Shown one piece after another: positions 9,055 through 17,556 of a DNA stretch of 64,000 bases. How positions within the stretch are numbered: the first letter of the stretch is position 1; the number at the start of each line of letters is the position of its first letter. Under the pieces are notes generated by a model that made no database searches, was not told the DNA's origin, and saw nothing but the letters and a program-made list of their open reading frames with translations. A program made the position numbers and the translations under genes. This DNA is from Paenibacillus endoradicis (lineage in GTDB: Bacteria; Bacillota; Bacilli; Paenibacillales; Paenibacillaceae), in contig NZ_JANQBB010000004.1 in NCBI RefSeq assembly GCF_024721975.1, forward strand, positions 124,001 through 188,000, written 5' to 3'.

Positions 9055-10116
9055 ATGATACAGATGATAATTACAGGTATTTTTTGTGGATTTTTACTAG
9101 GATTTGTGATGCAACGTGGTCGCTTCTGCTTAACAGGTGGATTTCGAGATATGTATATTGCTAAGGACAATCGCATGTTTTATGCACTTCTTATTGCAAT
9201 TGCCATACAGAGTGTTGGTGTCTATGCACTCATTGATAGTGGTGTATTTGAATATTCAGCAGGTCAATTTCCGTTAATGGCAGTGATTATTGGTGCGTTT
9301 GTTTTTGGAATAGGAATTATTTTATCAGGAGGCTGTGCTACAGGAACTTGGTACCGTGCAGGAGAAGGATTAATTGGTAGCTGGATCGCGTTAGCAATGT
9401 ATATGCTAATGGCAGCTATAATGAAGTCAGGTCCTTTAGCGAAATTTACAACGGACGTGCGTGAGCCAGTCGTTGGTACAGATTCGATAGCTGGTACATT
9501 CGGCATTAATGTGTGGTTTATAGTTGTTCCATTTGTTGCTTTAGTGGCATTCATTATTTATCGTGAGCTGAAAAAGCCTAAATTAAAAATTCCGCAATTA
9601 AAGCCAAAGAAAACGGGTTTAGCGCATATTTTATTTGAAAAACGCTGGCATCCATTTGTTACAGCAGTTTTGATCGGGTTAATTGCAACGATAGCTTGGC
9701 CATTAAGTGCGCTTTCGGGTCGTATATTTGGTCTAGGAATTACGACACCTTCGGCTAATATTTTACAGTATTTAGTAACAGGTGATGTTGATTTCATTAA
9801 TTGGGGTGTATTTTTAGTACTTGGTATTTTCTTAGGTTCACTATTCGGTGCAAAAATGAGTGGCGAATTCCGTGTACGTGTTCCTGATGCAAAAACATCT
9901 GTACGAAGTGCATCAGGCGGCTTATTAATGGGCTTCGGTGCAAGTTTGGCAGGTGGATGTTCCATTGGTAATGGCTTAGTTATGACAGCGATGATGACAT
10001 GGTCAGGTTGGGTTGCATTATTATTTATGATTTTAGGTACTTGGACAGCATCCTACTTTGTGTTTGTTCGTCCAGCAAAACAACGTGCTGCAGCGTCAAA
10101 AGCTGTAACTGCATAA
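9055..10116 (+). CDS. tsuA: Thiosulfate transporter, YeeE/YedE (TsuA) family
   Basis: A 353-residue polytopic membrane protein with about nine or ten helices and the internal pseudo-repeat of this family. Conserved cysteine motifs known to pass thiosulfate through the protein are visible: RGRFCLTGGFRD near residue 20, SGGCATGTW near 95 and AGGCSIGNG near 300. The start ATG follows GAAGGTG. The next gene, 15 bases downstream, encodes the TusA-like partner TsuB, so the pair should import thiosulfate as a sulfur source. The 229-base gap before it holds no other gene. Confidence 0.9.
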   Translation: MIQMIITGIFCGFLLGFVMQRGRFCLTGGFRDMYIAKDNRMFYALLIAIAIQSVGVYALIDSGVFEYSAGQFPLMAVIIGAFVFGIGIILSGGCATGTWYRAGEGLIGSWIALAMYMLMAAIMKSGPLAKFTTDVREPVVGTDSIAGTFGINVWFIVVPFVALVAFIIYRELKKPKLKIPQLKPKKTGLAHILFEKRWHPFVTAVLIGLIATIAWPLSALSGRIFGLGITTPSANILQYLVTGDVDFINWGVFLVLGIFLGSLFGAKMSGEFRVRVPDAKTSVRSASGGLLMGFGASLAGGCSIGNGLVMTAMMTWSGWVALLFMILGTWTASYFVFVRPAKQRAAASKAVTA

Positions 10117-10131
10117 TAAGGAGAGATAATA

Positions 10132-10356
10132 ATGAAAAAAACATTAGAAGTTCTTGGGCTTGTATGCCCATTTCCATTAATCGAAGCAAAGGAAGCGATT
10201 AAAGAATTGAATTCTGGGGATGAATTAGAGGTACAATTCGATTGTACACAAGGTACAGAATCAATTCCTCGCTGGGCAGCTGAAGAAGGTCACGATGTCG
10301 TTGAGTATGAACAATTAGGTGAAGCTTCTTGGACAATTACAGTAAAGAAAAAATAA
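10132..10356 (+). CDS. tsuB: TusA-family sulfurtransferase, TsuB
   Basis: A 74-residue protein of the TusA/SirA/YeeD fold with the CPxP motif (LGLVCPFPLIEAKEAI) at residues 7-22, the cysteine of which carries persulfide sulfur. AAGGAGAG precedes its ATG, 15 bases after tsuA. In characterised systems TsuB is needed for thiosulfate uptake through TsuA, accepting the sulfur on the cytoplasmic side. Confidence 0.92.
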   Translation: MKKTLEVLGLVCPFPLIEAKEAIKELNSGDELEVQFDCTQGTESIPRWAAEEGHDVVEYEQLGEASWTITVKKK

Positions 10357-10363
10357 TGTTACT

Positions 10364-10397
10364 AACTCATCCGTAGAAATATGGGTGAGTTTTTTTA
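10364..10397 (+). terminator. Terminator of the tsuAB operon
   Basis: Arms AACTCATCC and GGGTGAGTT (one G-T pair) followed by seven T residues. Confidence 0.85.
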
Positions 10398-10535
10398 TAG
10401 AATGATAAAGTGACAAATGAATTTAGCTGATTAATAACATAGTTATATGAACAATAAAGAGGGATAATAGTTATAAGTGGTCTTAAAATATGTTTGTTAG
10501 CTGAGACTTATTTGGTTAGATAAAACTATTCCAGC

Positions 10536-10564
10536 TTGACATGTTCTGCAGGAATAAATAAGAT
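10536..10564 (+). promoter_or_regulatory. Predicted sigma-A promoter of the AraC-type gene
   Basis: TTGACA at 10536-10541, a 17-base spacer and TAAGAT at 10559-10564, 38 bases before the coding start. Confidence 0.6.
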
Positions 10565-10601
10565 ACGAATTTAAGGCATAATACAAAGGTAGGAACTTTA
10601 G

Positions 10602-11339
10602 ATGAAAGAAAATTTTCTAACCGAAGCTGCAAATCTACATAGACCAACCCCTGAATATATTGAGGCCGTCCATAAATTAAGGGGAAATCTTCTACATGCT
10701 ATACAACTTGGTGATCGCGGTTTGATGAGCGAATATGAGATCGATGCCAATTCAAAATTTGGAGATGTGCAATTAAATATTCTGAATAGAGTTCCCAATG
10801 ATAAAATTCGATCCTATAAAAATATACTACTATCACATAATACCCTTTATAGCTATTCGGCTGAAAAAGGGGGGCTAAGCCCATGGCAATCTCATTTTAT
10901 ATCAGAGAAATATGCAATAATGATCGAGCATACGGAAACGATGTCTGAACTAGATACGATTCATTCAAATATGCTTAGAGAGTATTCCGACCCAACCATT
11001 CGTAAATCTACAAGTGATAACTTAACCATTGTAGAGAAAGCAGAAAAATATATAGAAATGAACTTTACCGAAGATATTTCTATGGAGGAGATGGCAGGGA
11101 AATTACATGTTCATCCTTCACATCTCATGCGATCATTTAAGAAAGAAAAAGGAACAACGATTAGTTATTATCGAAATATGAGAAGAATACAAGAAGCAAA
11201 GGAACTTATTCAATTCTCTAACCTTTCGATGACCGAAATTGCGATTATCGTTGGTTTTAGCAATTCTCAGTATTTTTCAAAATTTTTTAAAGAGGTTGAA
11301 GGAGTAACTCCGTTAGAATTTAAGAAAAATAAGAAATGA
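10602..11339 (+). CDS. AraC-family transcriptional regulator
   Basis: A 245-residue protein with two C-terminal helix-turn-helix motifs (EEMAGKLHVHPSHLMRSFKKE and MTEIAIIVGFSNSQYFSKFFKE, residues about 165-240). The N-terminal part lacks a cupin sensor and instead resembles the helical domain seen in YSIRK-type AraC regulators (NDKIRSYKNILLSHNTLYSYSAEKGG region). It lies immediately upstream of the GPH symporter/creatininase operon. A pair of CATGCAATT direct repeats in the gap between them is a likely binding site, so activation of that operon is inferred. Confidence 0.88.
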   Translation: MKENFLTEAANLHRPTPEYIEAVHKLRGNLLHAIQLGDRGLMSEYEIDANSKFGDVQLNILNRVPNDKIRSYKNILLSHNTLYSYSAEKGGLSPWQSHFISEKYAIMIEHTETMSELDTIHSNMLREYSDPTIRKSTSDNLTIVEKAEKYIEMNFTEDISMEEMAGKLHVHPSHLMRSFKKEKGTTISYYRNMRRIQEAKELIQFSNLSMTEIAIIVGFSNSQYFSKFFKEVEGVTPLEFKKNKK

Positions 11340-11390
11340 TCTATATATGATGTGATGAGGATACATACTTGAGAGTAGGAAATTTCTATT

Positions 11391-11417
11391 GGTGCATGGC
11401 AATCATGTGCCTATTTT
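11391..11417 (+). terminator. Possible terminator of the AraC-type gene
   Basis: Eight-base arms with two wobble pairs (11391-11398, 11404-11411) followed by TATTTTTG. Weak but well placed. Confidence 0.45.
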
Positions 11418-11463
11418 TGTTGTCATTCTTTATTTATATAAGTTTTGTAATCGAATACAAAAT

Positions 11464-11493
11464 CATGCAATTATACTATAAAAACATGCAATT
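11464..11493 (+). promoter_or_regulatory. CATGCAATT direct repeat, candidate AraC-type operator
   Basis: CATGCAATT occurs at 11464-11472 and 11485-11493, exactly 21 bases (two helical turns) apart. This spacing suits an AraC-family dimer bound to one DNA face. The site lies between the regulator gene and the GPH symporter gene. Confidence 0.5.
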
Positions 11494-11632
11494 GTAGTGC
11501 AAAACTACTTATTAAAATCGATGTATACTTGTAATCAAGTAATGGATGAAGCGCTTACTTTAAGAGTGGGAGAGCGTAATGAAATTATGAAAATCTTTTG
11601 GATGTAATAGAGGAATAAACTTTTGAATTATA

Positions 11633-11646
11633 TGTAAGCGTTATTA
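11633..11646 (+). promoter_or_regulatory. cre-like site before the GPH symporter
   Basis: TGTAAGCGTTATTA fits the CcpA catabolite-response consensus except at one of the conserved positions near the end. A second AAGCGCTT core lies upstream at about 11536. The location 31 bases before the start codon would suit glucose repression. Confidence 0.45.
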
Positions 11647-11677
11647 ATTACTTTAATAAATACTAGGAGGTTAACTT

Positions 11678-13045
11678 ATGAAAAAGTTTGGAGTAAAGGA
11701 TCAAATAGGATATGCGTTAGGAGATATAGGAGGAAGTTTCGTTAACTTATATATCGGTTCATTTTTCTTAATATTTTGTACCTATGTATTAGATGTAAGC
11801 CCTTACTTTATGGGGACAATGTTTCTATTAGCTAAAGTATTCGATGCAGTTTGCAATATTATTATGGGTACGATTCCAGATCGATGGAAACTCGGCAAAT
11901 CTGGAGATAAATTTCTACCGTATATTAGTATTTCCAAATGGATATTAGCGGCGGCTTGTTTATTAGCTTTTGCAGATGTATCTAGCTGGGGATCTACAGC
12001 AACTCATATTTGGGTAGTATTCGTCTATTTATTCTTCTGTGTTGCTTACACAGCGGATTCCATTCCTTATGGTTCTCTTGCTTCAGTAATTACTAATGAT
12101 CCAGTTGAACGTACTAAACTATCTCGTGCACGTGCTATCGGTGGTATGGTTGTTGGACTAGGTTTCTTATCATTTGTACCAATGTTTATCTATGATGATT
12201 CTGGTACAGTAGTTCCAAAAGCATTTTTCCAAATTGCAATTGTGTTTAGTATTTTATCCGTATTAGCTTATACAGGACTTGTAAAACTTACAACAGAACG
12301 TATTCGTGATGATAAACCAAAAGGTGCAAAATCTGATTATAGTTTTAAGGATGCATTTAAGATTGCAATCACAAATAGACCACTAATTGGTATGATGGTT
12401 GCATCCATCGGCTCACTTCTTATGATTAATGGTGTAAGCCAATTAGCTTCAATTGTGTTTGCAGAGCGTTATCATATGCCAGGGGCATTTACGATTAATT
12501 CATTCTTTAGTATTGCTGTAACGCTTTTATTATTCTTAATTATCCCTAAGTTGGTAGCACGTTTTAATAAACGTAATTTAGTTATTGTGACTTCCATCTT
12601 CAGTTTCGCGGCATCAATTTTACTAACGGTAGTTACTTTTGAAAACGTATATGTATTTATGGTGTTATATAATTTGGCTACAATCGGTAACTCTGTGTTT
12701 GTTATGGTTGTTTGGGCTCTAGTAACAGATTGTATTGATTATGCAGAACTTCAAACTGGGAAGCATTATGAAGGAACACTATTCTCTCTATATTCCTTTG
12801 CACGTAAAGTAGGTATGGGTTTAGGTGCTGCTGTTGCTAGTTACTCATTAGGTTGGGTAGGCTTCGTCTCTGGTGCCAAATCACAATCAGCAGAAGTTAC
12901 AAATGGTGTATTAAAAATGTATACAGGTATGCCGATCCTTGCATTCGCTCTTATTATTATTGGGGTAGGTTTCATCTATAATCTAAATGCGAAGAAAACC
13001 AATGAAATGTATGCAGTATTGAAAGAAAGAAGAGCAGTTAAATAA
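11678..13045 (+). CDS. GPH-family sugar:cation symporter
   Basis: A 455-residue, twelve-helix MFS transporter of the glycoside-pentoside-hexuronide group. Typical segments include IGYALGDIGGSFVNLYIG at the N-terminus, the NDPVERTKLSRARAIGG loop after helix 4 and the DCIDYAELQTGKHYEGTLFS motif near residue 360. Such proteins take up oligosaccharides or glycosides with Na+ or H+. AGGAGG lies 8 bases before the ATG. The creatininase-like gene 54 bases downstream is probably co-transcribed. Related to the second GPH transporter at 22307-23722. Confidence 0.9.
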   Translation: MKKFGVKDQIGYALGDIGGSFVNLYIGSFFLIFCTYVLDVSPYFMGTMFLLAKVFDAVCNIIMGTIPDRWKLGKSGDKFLPYISISKWILAAACLLAFADVSSWGSTATHIWVVFVYLFFCVAYTADSIPYGSLASVITNDPVERTKLSRARAIGGMVVGLGFLSFVPMFIYDDSGTVVPKAFFQIAIVFSILSVLAYTGLVKLTTERIRDDKPKGAKSDYSFKDAFKIAITNRPLIGMMVASIGSLLMINGVSQLASIVFAERYHMPGAFTINSFFSIAVTLLLFLIIPKLVARFNKRNLVIVTSIFSFAASILLTVVTFENVYVFMVLYNLATIGNSVFVMVVWALVTDCIDYAELQTGKHYEGTLFSLYSFARKVGMGLGAAVASYSLGWVGFVSGAKSQSAEVTNGVLKMYTGMPILAFALIIIGVGFIYNLNAKKTNEMYAVLKERRAVK

Positions 13046-13099
13046 TAAAAGTTGTGGTTTTTAATAGATTGTAATGAATAAAGAAGTAGGAGGGTTTAT

Positions 13100-13942
13100 A
13101 TGCGTACAAGATTCCTTTCAAAAATGACCAACGGAGAAGTTGAACAATATTTGGATCGCAATGATATTATATTTATTCCAGTTGGAGTAACCGAAACACA
13201 TGGAGCTTTGCCATTAGATGCAGAAACTGTTTTAGCAGAAGCTATTGCTTTGAAAATGGCTGAAGCATCAGATGGACTTGTCCTGCACAACTTACCGTAT
13301 TTCTTTGCGGGTGGAACAATTATTGGTCGTGGTACGATTCAAATGAGTATAAAAGATGGCATGGCCTATCTAGACAAGATTGCAAAGTCGTTATTAAATC
13401 AAGGATTTAGAAGACAGGTCTATGTTACTAGTCATGGTCCAGCTCATATGACGTTAAGCGGTATGGTGCGTGATTTCTTTGACGAGACGAAGGTGCCTAT
13501 TCTATATATGGATATGTTGAAAGCAGCAGAAGCAGCCAATTGCAATCTGATGGAAACATTCCATGATATGAACATTGGAGCATATAAAGTTTTAGGTAGA
13601 TTAGAAGATGTTCCTTTGAACGTTCCAGAATCACATTCTGTAACATACGATATCCATCATATGTTTGCAGGTATGGGTAAAAATCCCGGTAATGCATTAG
13701 GTAAGTATGCTTATCAATCCGCTGCAGTCGGTTCTTACTTTAATGAACCATCTGATCATATGGTAACTCCGCTTTTGAAAACAGCGGAAGAAAGGGAAGT
13801 ACATGCAGATGCAGGTATTCAAGCGATGAATGAACTTATCGAGGCACTAGATATGCCGACGATTGTTGAAACACTTCGTCAAGCGGATGTTTATACTAAG
13901 GAAGTAATTCTTCCTAGATACGGTTCACATTTGCCAAGATAA
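13100..13942 (+). CDS. Creatininase-family amidohydrolase
   Basis: A 280-residue protein with the creatininase metal-site signature in altered form. VGVTETHGALPLDAET at residues 28-43 supplies Glu32 and His34 but is one residue short and has Glu where the family has Asp. SHGPAH at 111-116 replaces the usual NGHGGN. Family members hydrolyse cyclic amides or formamides (creatinine, and MftE-like or FAPy-type substrates). Its pairing with a sugar symporter is unusual, and the substrate is unknown. AGGAGG precedes the ATG. Confidence 0.82.
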   Translation: MRTRFLSKMTNGEVEQYLDRNDIIFIPVGVTETHGALPLDAETVLAEAIALKMAEASDGLVLHNLPYFFAGGTIIGRGTIQMSIKDGMAYLDKIAKSLLNQGFRRQVYVTSHGPAHMTLSGMVRDFFDETKVPILYMDMLKAAEAANCNLMETFHDMNIGAYKVLGRLEDVPLNVPESHSVTYDIHHMFAGMGKNPGNALGKYAYQSAAVGSYFNEPSDHMVTPLLKTAEEREVHADAGIQAMNELIEALDMPTIVETLRQADVYTKEVILPRYGSHLPR

Positions 13943-13957
13943 TAATATAAAACAAAC

Positions 13958-14000
13958 AAATAAGTCGTGCAATCCTTTTAAGGATTGCACGACTTATTTA
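13958..14000 (+). terminator. Strong terminator after the creatininase gene
   Basis: Perfect 18-base arms (13958-13975, 13982-13999) around a TTTTAA loop. Confidence 0.85.
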
Positions 14001-14153
14001 TTTAAAGGGGAAAACTTATAGTGCATCTCCCAAAATATATAAGAATGAGAGATCGGATTATGATTGCTTAAATGGTTATATTAATGTCTTATTGATCATT
14101 ATATAATTAATCTACTAACAATCATGTTGTTGTTCAAGTAGGAGGCGAAATTG

Positions 14154-14282
14154 TTGAAGTGGATTACAGATAAGAATAAGAAACCAATTATCGTAATAAT
14201 TATTATCGTTGTTATTATTGCTGGCTTACTCGATATTAAATATAAAGGATTATTGTATCAACTAGTATCTAGCTTTGTTTAA
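14154..14282 (+). CDS. Small single-helix membrane protein, 42 aa
   Basis: A short reading frame starts at TTG 14154 with GGAGG 8 bases upstream and ends at TAA 14280-14282. It encodes a Lys-rich N-terminus (MKWITDKNKK), one Ile/Val-rich membrane helix (about residues 11-26) and a short amphipathic tail (DIKYKGLLYQLVSS). The positive-inside charge pattern predicts the N-terminus in the cytoplasm. It stands alone between the terminator at 14000 and the RNase Z gene. No family is recognised; it could be a regulatory small protein or a toxin-like peptide. Confidence 0.6.
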   Translation: MKWITDKNKKPIIVIIIIVVIIAGLLDIKYKGLLYQLVSSFV

Positions 14283-14403
14283 ACTTATCTATTGTACAGG
14301 ACGTTTAGTTACAGAGCTTAAGTACATTGTATAATGGTTAGCACGAAATGCAATAATGTAAGGTAGATTATTAAAGTTATACTACGTATAAAGGAGATGC
14401 AGG

Positions 14404-15318
14404 ATGGAGCTTTTGTTTCTTGGTACAAGCGCGGGTATGCCGATCCGTGGAAGGAATGTGACATCTATAGCGCTACGAATATCACAGTATAACGGCTCGT
14501 TTTGGATGTTCGACTGCGGGGAAGGAACCCAGCATCAACTGTTACATACTTCCTTGAAGCTTTCCCGACTGAATAAGTTGTTCATTACCCATTTGCACGG
14601 CGATCATATTTACGGTCTCCCTGGTTTATTAAGTAGCCGTTCATCGCTTGGGGGTACAGAATCTTTGGATATATACGGACCGCCAGGACTACGTGAACTT
14701 GTAGAGACGAACTTGAGGATAACCGAAACTCACTTGAACTATCCGTTGCAGATTGTAGAAATTGAAGAAGGAATTATATTCGAGGATGATTGCGTAACTG
14801 TCGAGGCAGCGATGCTAGATCATCGGATTGATAGCTTTGGATATCGAATTATGGAGCATGATCGTACCGGCACACTTAACGCCGATTGGCTCGCTGAGAT
14901 CGGTGTTCCAGCTGGCCCCGCCTATGGTCAATTGAAAGCGGGTAAAGATATTACGCTAGAGGACGGTCGTGTAATTCGTTCCGCGGATGCAGTTGGAGAG
15001 CCATTGCCCGGTCGCGTTATTACTATACTTGGCGATACAAGACCATGTGATAACGCAGTGAAGTTAAGCGAAGCGGCAGATGTCCTTATTCACGAGGCAA
15101 CATTTGCTCATGATTTGGCAGATAAGGCTCATGAGTATGGACATTCTACTGCCTTACAAGCGGCAGAGATTGCACATGCAGCGGGAGCCAAGAGATTATT
15201 TATCACTCACTTTAGCTCAAGGTATAAGCTAGAGGATTTAGCCGATCTTGAGGCAGAAGCTAGAAGTGTATTCAGCCACACTGAGGCAGCTATAGAGCTC
15301 AAGTCATATACGTTGTAG
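14404..15318 (+). CDS. rnz: Ribonuclease Z (tRNA 3' processing)
   Basis: A 304-residue metallo-beta-lactamase-fold endonuclease. It starts MELLFLGTSAGMPIRGRNVTS, has the zinc motif HLHGDH at residues 63-68 and the later ligands in ILGDTRPCDN, HEATFAH and FITHFSSRY. RNase Z cuts tRNA precursors lacking encoded CCA directly after the discriminator base. Length and motifs match the ELAC1-type short form. A ribosome site (AAGGAGATG) precedes the ATG. Confidence 0.93.
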   Translation: MELLFLGTSAGMPIRGRNVTSIALRISQYNGSFWMFDCGEGTQHQLLHTSLKLSRLNKLFITHLHGDHIYGLPGLLSSRSSLGGTESLDIYGPPGLRELVETNLRITETHLNYPLQIVEIEEGIIFEDDCVTVEAAMLDHRIDSFGYRIMEHDRTGTLNADWLAEIGVPAGPAYGQLKAGKDITLEDGRVIRSADAVGEPLPGRVITILGDTRPCDNAVKLSEAADVLIHEATFAHDLADKAHEYGHSTALQAAEIAHAAGAKRLFITHFSSRYKLEDLADLEAEARSVFSHTEAAIELKSYTL

Positions 15319-15350
15319 ATGATGAAAGTAGCAATTGAATAGATCGCAAA

Positions 15351-15389
15351 AAAGCGTTGCAGAAATGACCAATCTGCAACGTTTTTTTG
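15351..15389 (+). terminator. Terminator of rnz
   Basis: Nine-base arms CGTTGCAGA/TCTGCAACG followed by a run of seven T. Confidence 0.85.
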
Positions 15390-15402
15390 TATTATATTTA
15401 TT

Positions 15403-15420
15403 GTTCATATTCAGTTCATA
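15403..15420 (+). promoter_or_regulatory. GTTCATA direct repeat, predicted OmpR-type operator (copy 3)
   Basis: GTTCATA at 15403-15409 and 15414-15420 with the same TTCA between and the same 11-base period as the copies before both hydrolase genes. It lies upstream of the DrrAB-type exporter operon and probably places it under the two-component system at 3126-5176. Confidence 0.65.
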
Positions 15421-15542
15421 CATTTAATTTATTATCGCTAAAGCAACTAATCAGCCTTAAGACGGAGAACATTTTCCAACTCGAGTTCAATTACAAAAAT
15501 TGTAAAACAGATTTATAGTAATACGAAGAGGGAGGAATGACA

Positions 15543-16574
15543 ATGAGTAATGTAATGAAAAGCCAAGTCATTCGAAATAATGGGGAGTGGGCAGTTGAAG
15601 CGAGCGGACTCGTCAAAACTTTTGGCGATAATCGTGCTGTTGACGGTGTGGATCTGAATGTACGTGCAGGTACAATCTACGGTGTACTTGGTCCCAACGG
15701 AGCGGGAAAGACTACCACGATTAGTATGCTGGCTACTTTACTACGAGCCGATGCTGGTTCAGCGCGCATCTTCGGGTACGATGTGGTGAAGGAGTCAAAT
15801 ATTGTACGTCAATTGATTGGAGTAACTGGTCAGTATGCCTCAGTCGATGAATCGCTTAGTGCTACTGAAAATTTGATCATATTTTCAAGATTGTTAGGAC
15901 TAGGCCGTGCAGAGGCAAAGCGTAAGGCTGCAGAATTATTGGAGGAATTTAGTTTAACGGAAGCAGCGAAACGTCCGCTGAAAAATTTCTCTGGTGGTAT
16001 GCGTCGCCGACTAGATCTAGCGGCAAGTCTTATTGCACAGCCACCACTAATTTTCTTAGATGAGCCGACTACTGGGTTAGATCCACGAACGCGTAATCAA
16101 ATGTGGGATACTATCCGCCGATTAGTAAAGACGGGTTCAACTGTACTATTAACAACGCAGTACCTCCAAGAGGCAGATGAGCTGGCAGACCGAATTGCAG
16201 TCATCGATCGTGGTCGAGTTGTCGCAGAGGGCACTGTGAATGAACTTAAAGCTTCAGTAGGTACGTCCTCATTGCAATTAAGCATTCAAAATTCACAAGA
16301 TATGCTAGATACAAGGCGCATCGTTGAACAGGTACTCAACGTTCGCTCAACTGTCTCGTCAGAAATAGGGAAGATTACTGCTCCGATGGCGGATGCCGAC
16401 CGAGTGACAGACCTACTTATTGCCCTTCGCGAAGCGGGAATTCATCTTGCTGAGTTGAGTGTACAGAAACCAACTTTAGATGAAGTATTTCTGACCATCA
16501 CTGGTCACGGTGTTAAAGAGGACGAAGCATCGTCGTCCAACGAGCCAGAAAAAGTACTGGAGGTGAGTGTATGA
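15543..16574 (+). CDS. DrrA-type ABC transporter ATP-binding protein
   Basis: A single nucleotide-binding domain with Walker A GPNGAGKTTT, signature LKNFSGGMRRRLDLA, Walker B LIFLDEPTTGLD and H-loop region LLTTQYLQEADELAD, plus the C-terminal extension typical of daunorubicin-resistance DrrA proteins (PTLDEVFLTITGHGVKEDE). Of two in-frame ATGs, the second (15543) is chosen because GGAGG lies 7 bases before it and only one base before the first. It partners the overlapping permease gene to form an ABC-2 drug or lipid exporter. Confidence 0.92.
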   Translation: MSNVMKSQVIRNNGEWAVEASGLVKTFGDNRAVDGVDLNVRAGTIYGVLGPNGAGKTTTISMLATLLRADAGSARIFGYDVVKESNIVRQLIGVTGQYASVDESLSATENLIIFSRLLGLGRAEAKRKAAELLEEFSLTEAAKRPLKNFSGGMRRRLDLAASLIAQPPLIFLDEPTTGLDPRTRNQMWDTIRRLVKTGSTVLLTTQYLQEADELADRIAVIDRGRVVAEGTVNELKASVGTSSLQLSIQNSQDMLDTRRIVEQVLNVRSTVSSEIGKITAPMADADRVTDLLIALREAGIHLAELSVQKPTLDEVFLTITGHGVKEDEASSSNEPEKVLEVSV

Positions 16575-17386
16575 GTAGTACTTCTATTAAGCCGATTGCT
16601 GAACGCCAACTGCGCAACCACACGAGCTTTAGTCAATCGGTTCGTAATTCGTTAACGATGGCCTATCGAGGCCTGCTCAAAATTCGGCGCACACCTGAGC
16701 AATTATTTGACGTCACACTCCAGCCTATTCTGTTCACGCTAATGTTTACTTACATTTTTGGAGGTGCGATATCAGGCGATGTACTTAGTTATTTGCCAAT
16801 CATTATTCCTGGTATTCTCGTACAGACTGTAATTACAACGTCCATTGTCACCGGTGTCCAGTTACGTGAAGACATGGATAAGGGTGTATTCGACCGATTC
16901 AAGTCATTGCCTATTGCTCGTATTGCTCCACTCGCAGGAGCGTTACTCGCGGATACAATCCGTTATACGATTGCAACGGTACTTACGTTCACAATGGGAT
17001 ATATAATGGGTTTTCGTCCCGAAGGTGGCTTTGGTTACGTTGTTATTGCTGGGCTACTCGTCATTGTATGTGCTTGGGCAATTAGTTGGATATTTGCCTT
17101 CTTCGGTGTTATAGCACGTACCGCATCAAGCGTACAAGGAATCTCAATGATTGTGCTGTTTCCACTTACGTTTTTATCCAATGCTTTTGTGCCTGCCGAT
17201 ACTTTGCCTAATTTTCTCCAATGGTTTGTAAAGATTAACCCAATCTCTCATCTCGTCACTGCTGTGCGAGAACTTGCGAACTCTGGCACCATAGGTGTCG
17301 ACTTATATATCTCGCTCATTGGTGCTGCTGTCATTGTAGCAATTTTTGCACCAATTACAGTACGTGCATATATGCGTAGAACATAG
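16571..17386 (+). CDS. DrrB-type ABC-2 transporter permease
   Basis: A 271-residue permease with six membrane helices from about residue 50 and the conserved ABC-2 segments (DVTLQPILFTLMFTYIFGGAI; FPLTFLSNAFVPADTLPNFLQWFVKINP split across helix 5). Its ATG overlaps the DrrA stop by ATGA, so translation is coupled. DrrAB systems export hydrophobic drugs. The shared operator with two membrane hydrolases suggests defence against an envelope-active compound; that is inference. Confidence 0.92.
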   Translation: MSSTSIKPIAERQLRNHTSFSQSVRNSLTMAYRGLLKIRRTPEQLFDVTLQPILFTLMFTYIFGGAISGDVLSYLPIIIPGILVQTVITTSIVTGVQLREDMDKGVFDRFKSLPIARIAPLAGALLADTIRYTIATVLTFTMGYIMGFRPEGGFGYVVIAGLLVIVCAWAISWIFAFFGVIARTASSVQGISMIVLFPLTFLSNAFVPADTLPNFLQWFVKINPISHLVTAVRELANSGTIGVDLYISLIGAAVIVAIFAPITVRAYMRRT

Positions 17387-17407
17387 AAAGTTTATCCTTT
17401 TCTCCCT

Positions 17408-17433
17408 AAAGCATCCTTTGGATGCTTTTTTTT
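17408..17433 (+). terminator. Terminator of the drrAB-like operon
   Basis: AAAGCATCC/GGATGCTTT stem with a TTT loop and following T-run. Confidence 0.85.
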
Positions 17434-17556
17434 GTTTTGTATATGGTTAATGTTGTTAAATTTATTTATAATGTTAATTTAGTCTACTGTTCTTTGTTAA
17501 AGATAGGTATCTTACATAATGATATTAAACAACCAAGACCGAAAGGGAGTCATCTC

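Noticed and set aside
9264..9965. Two long antisense frames (96 and 135 codons) inside tsuA
   Set aside because: They are Pro/Asn/Thr-rich shadows caused by the codon bias of a real transporter gene, without ribosome sites.
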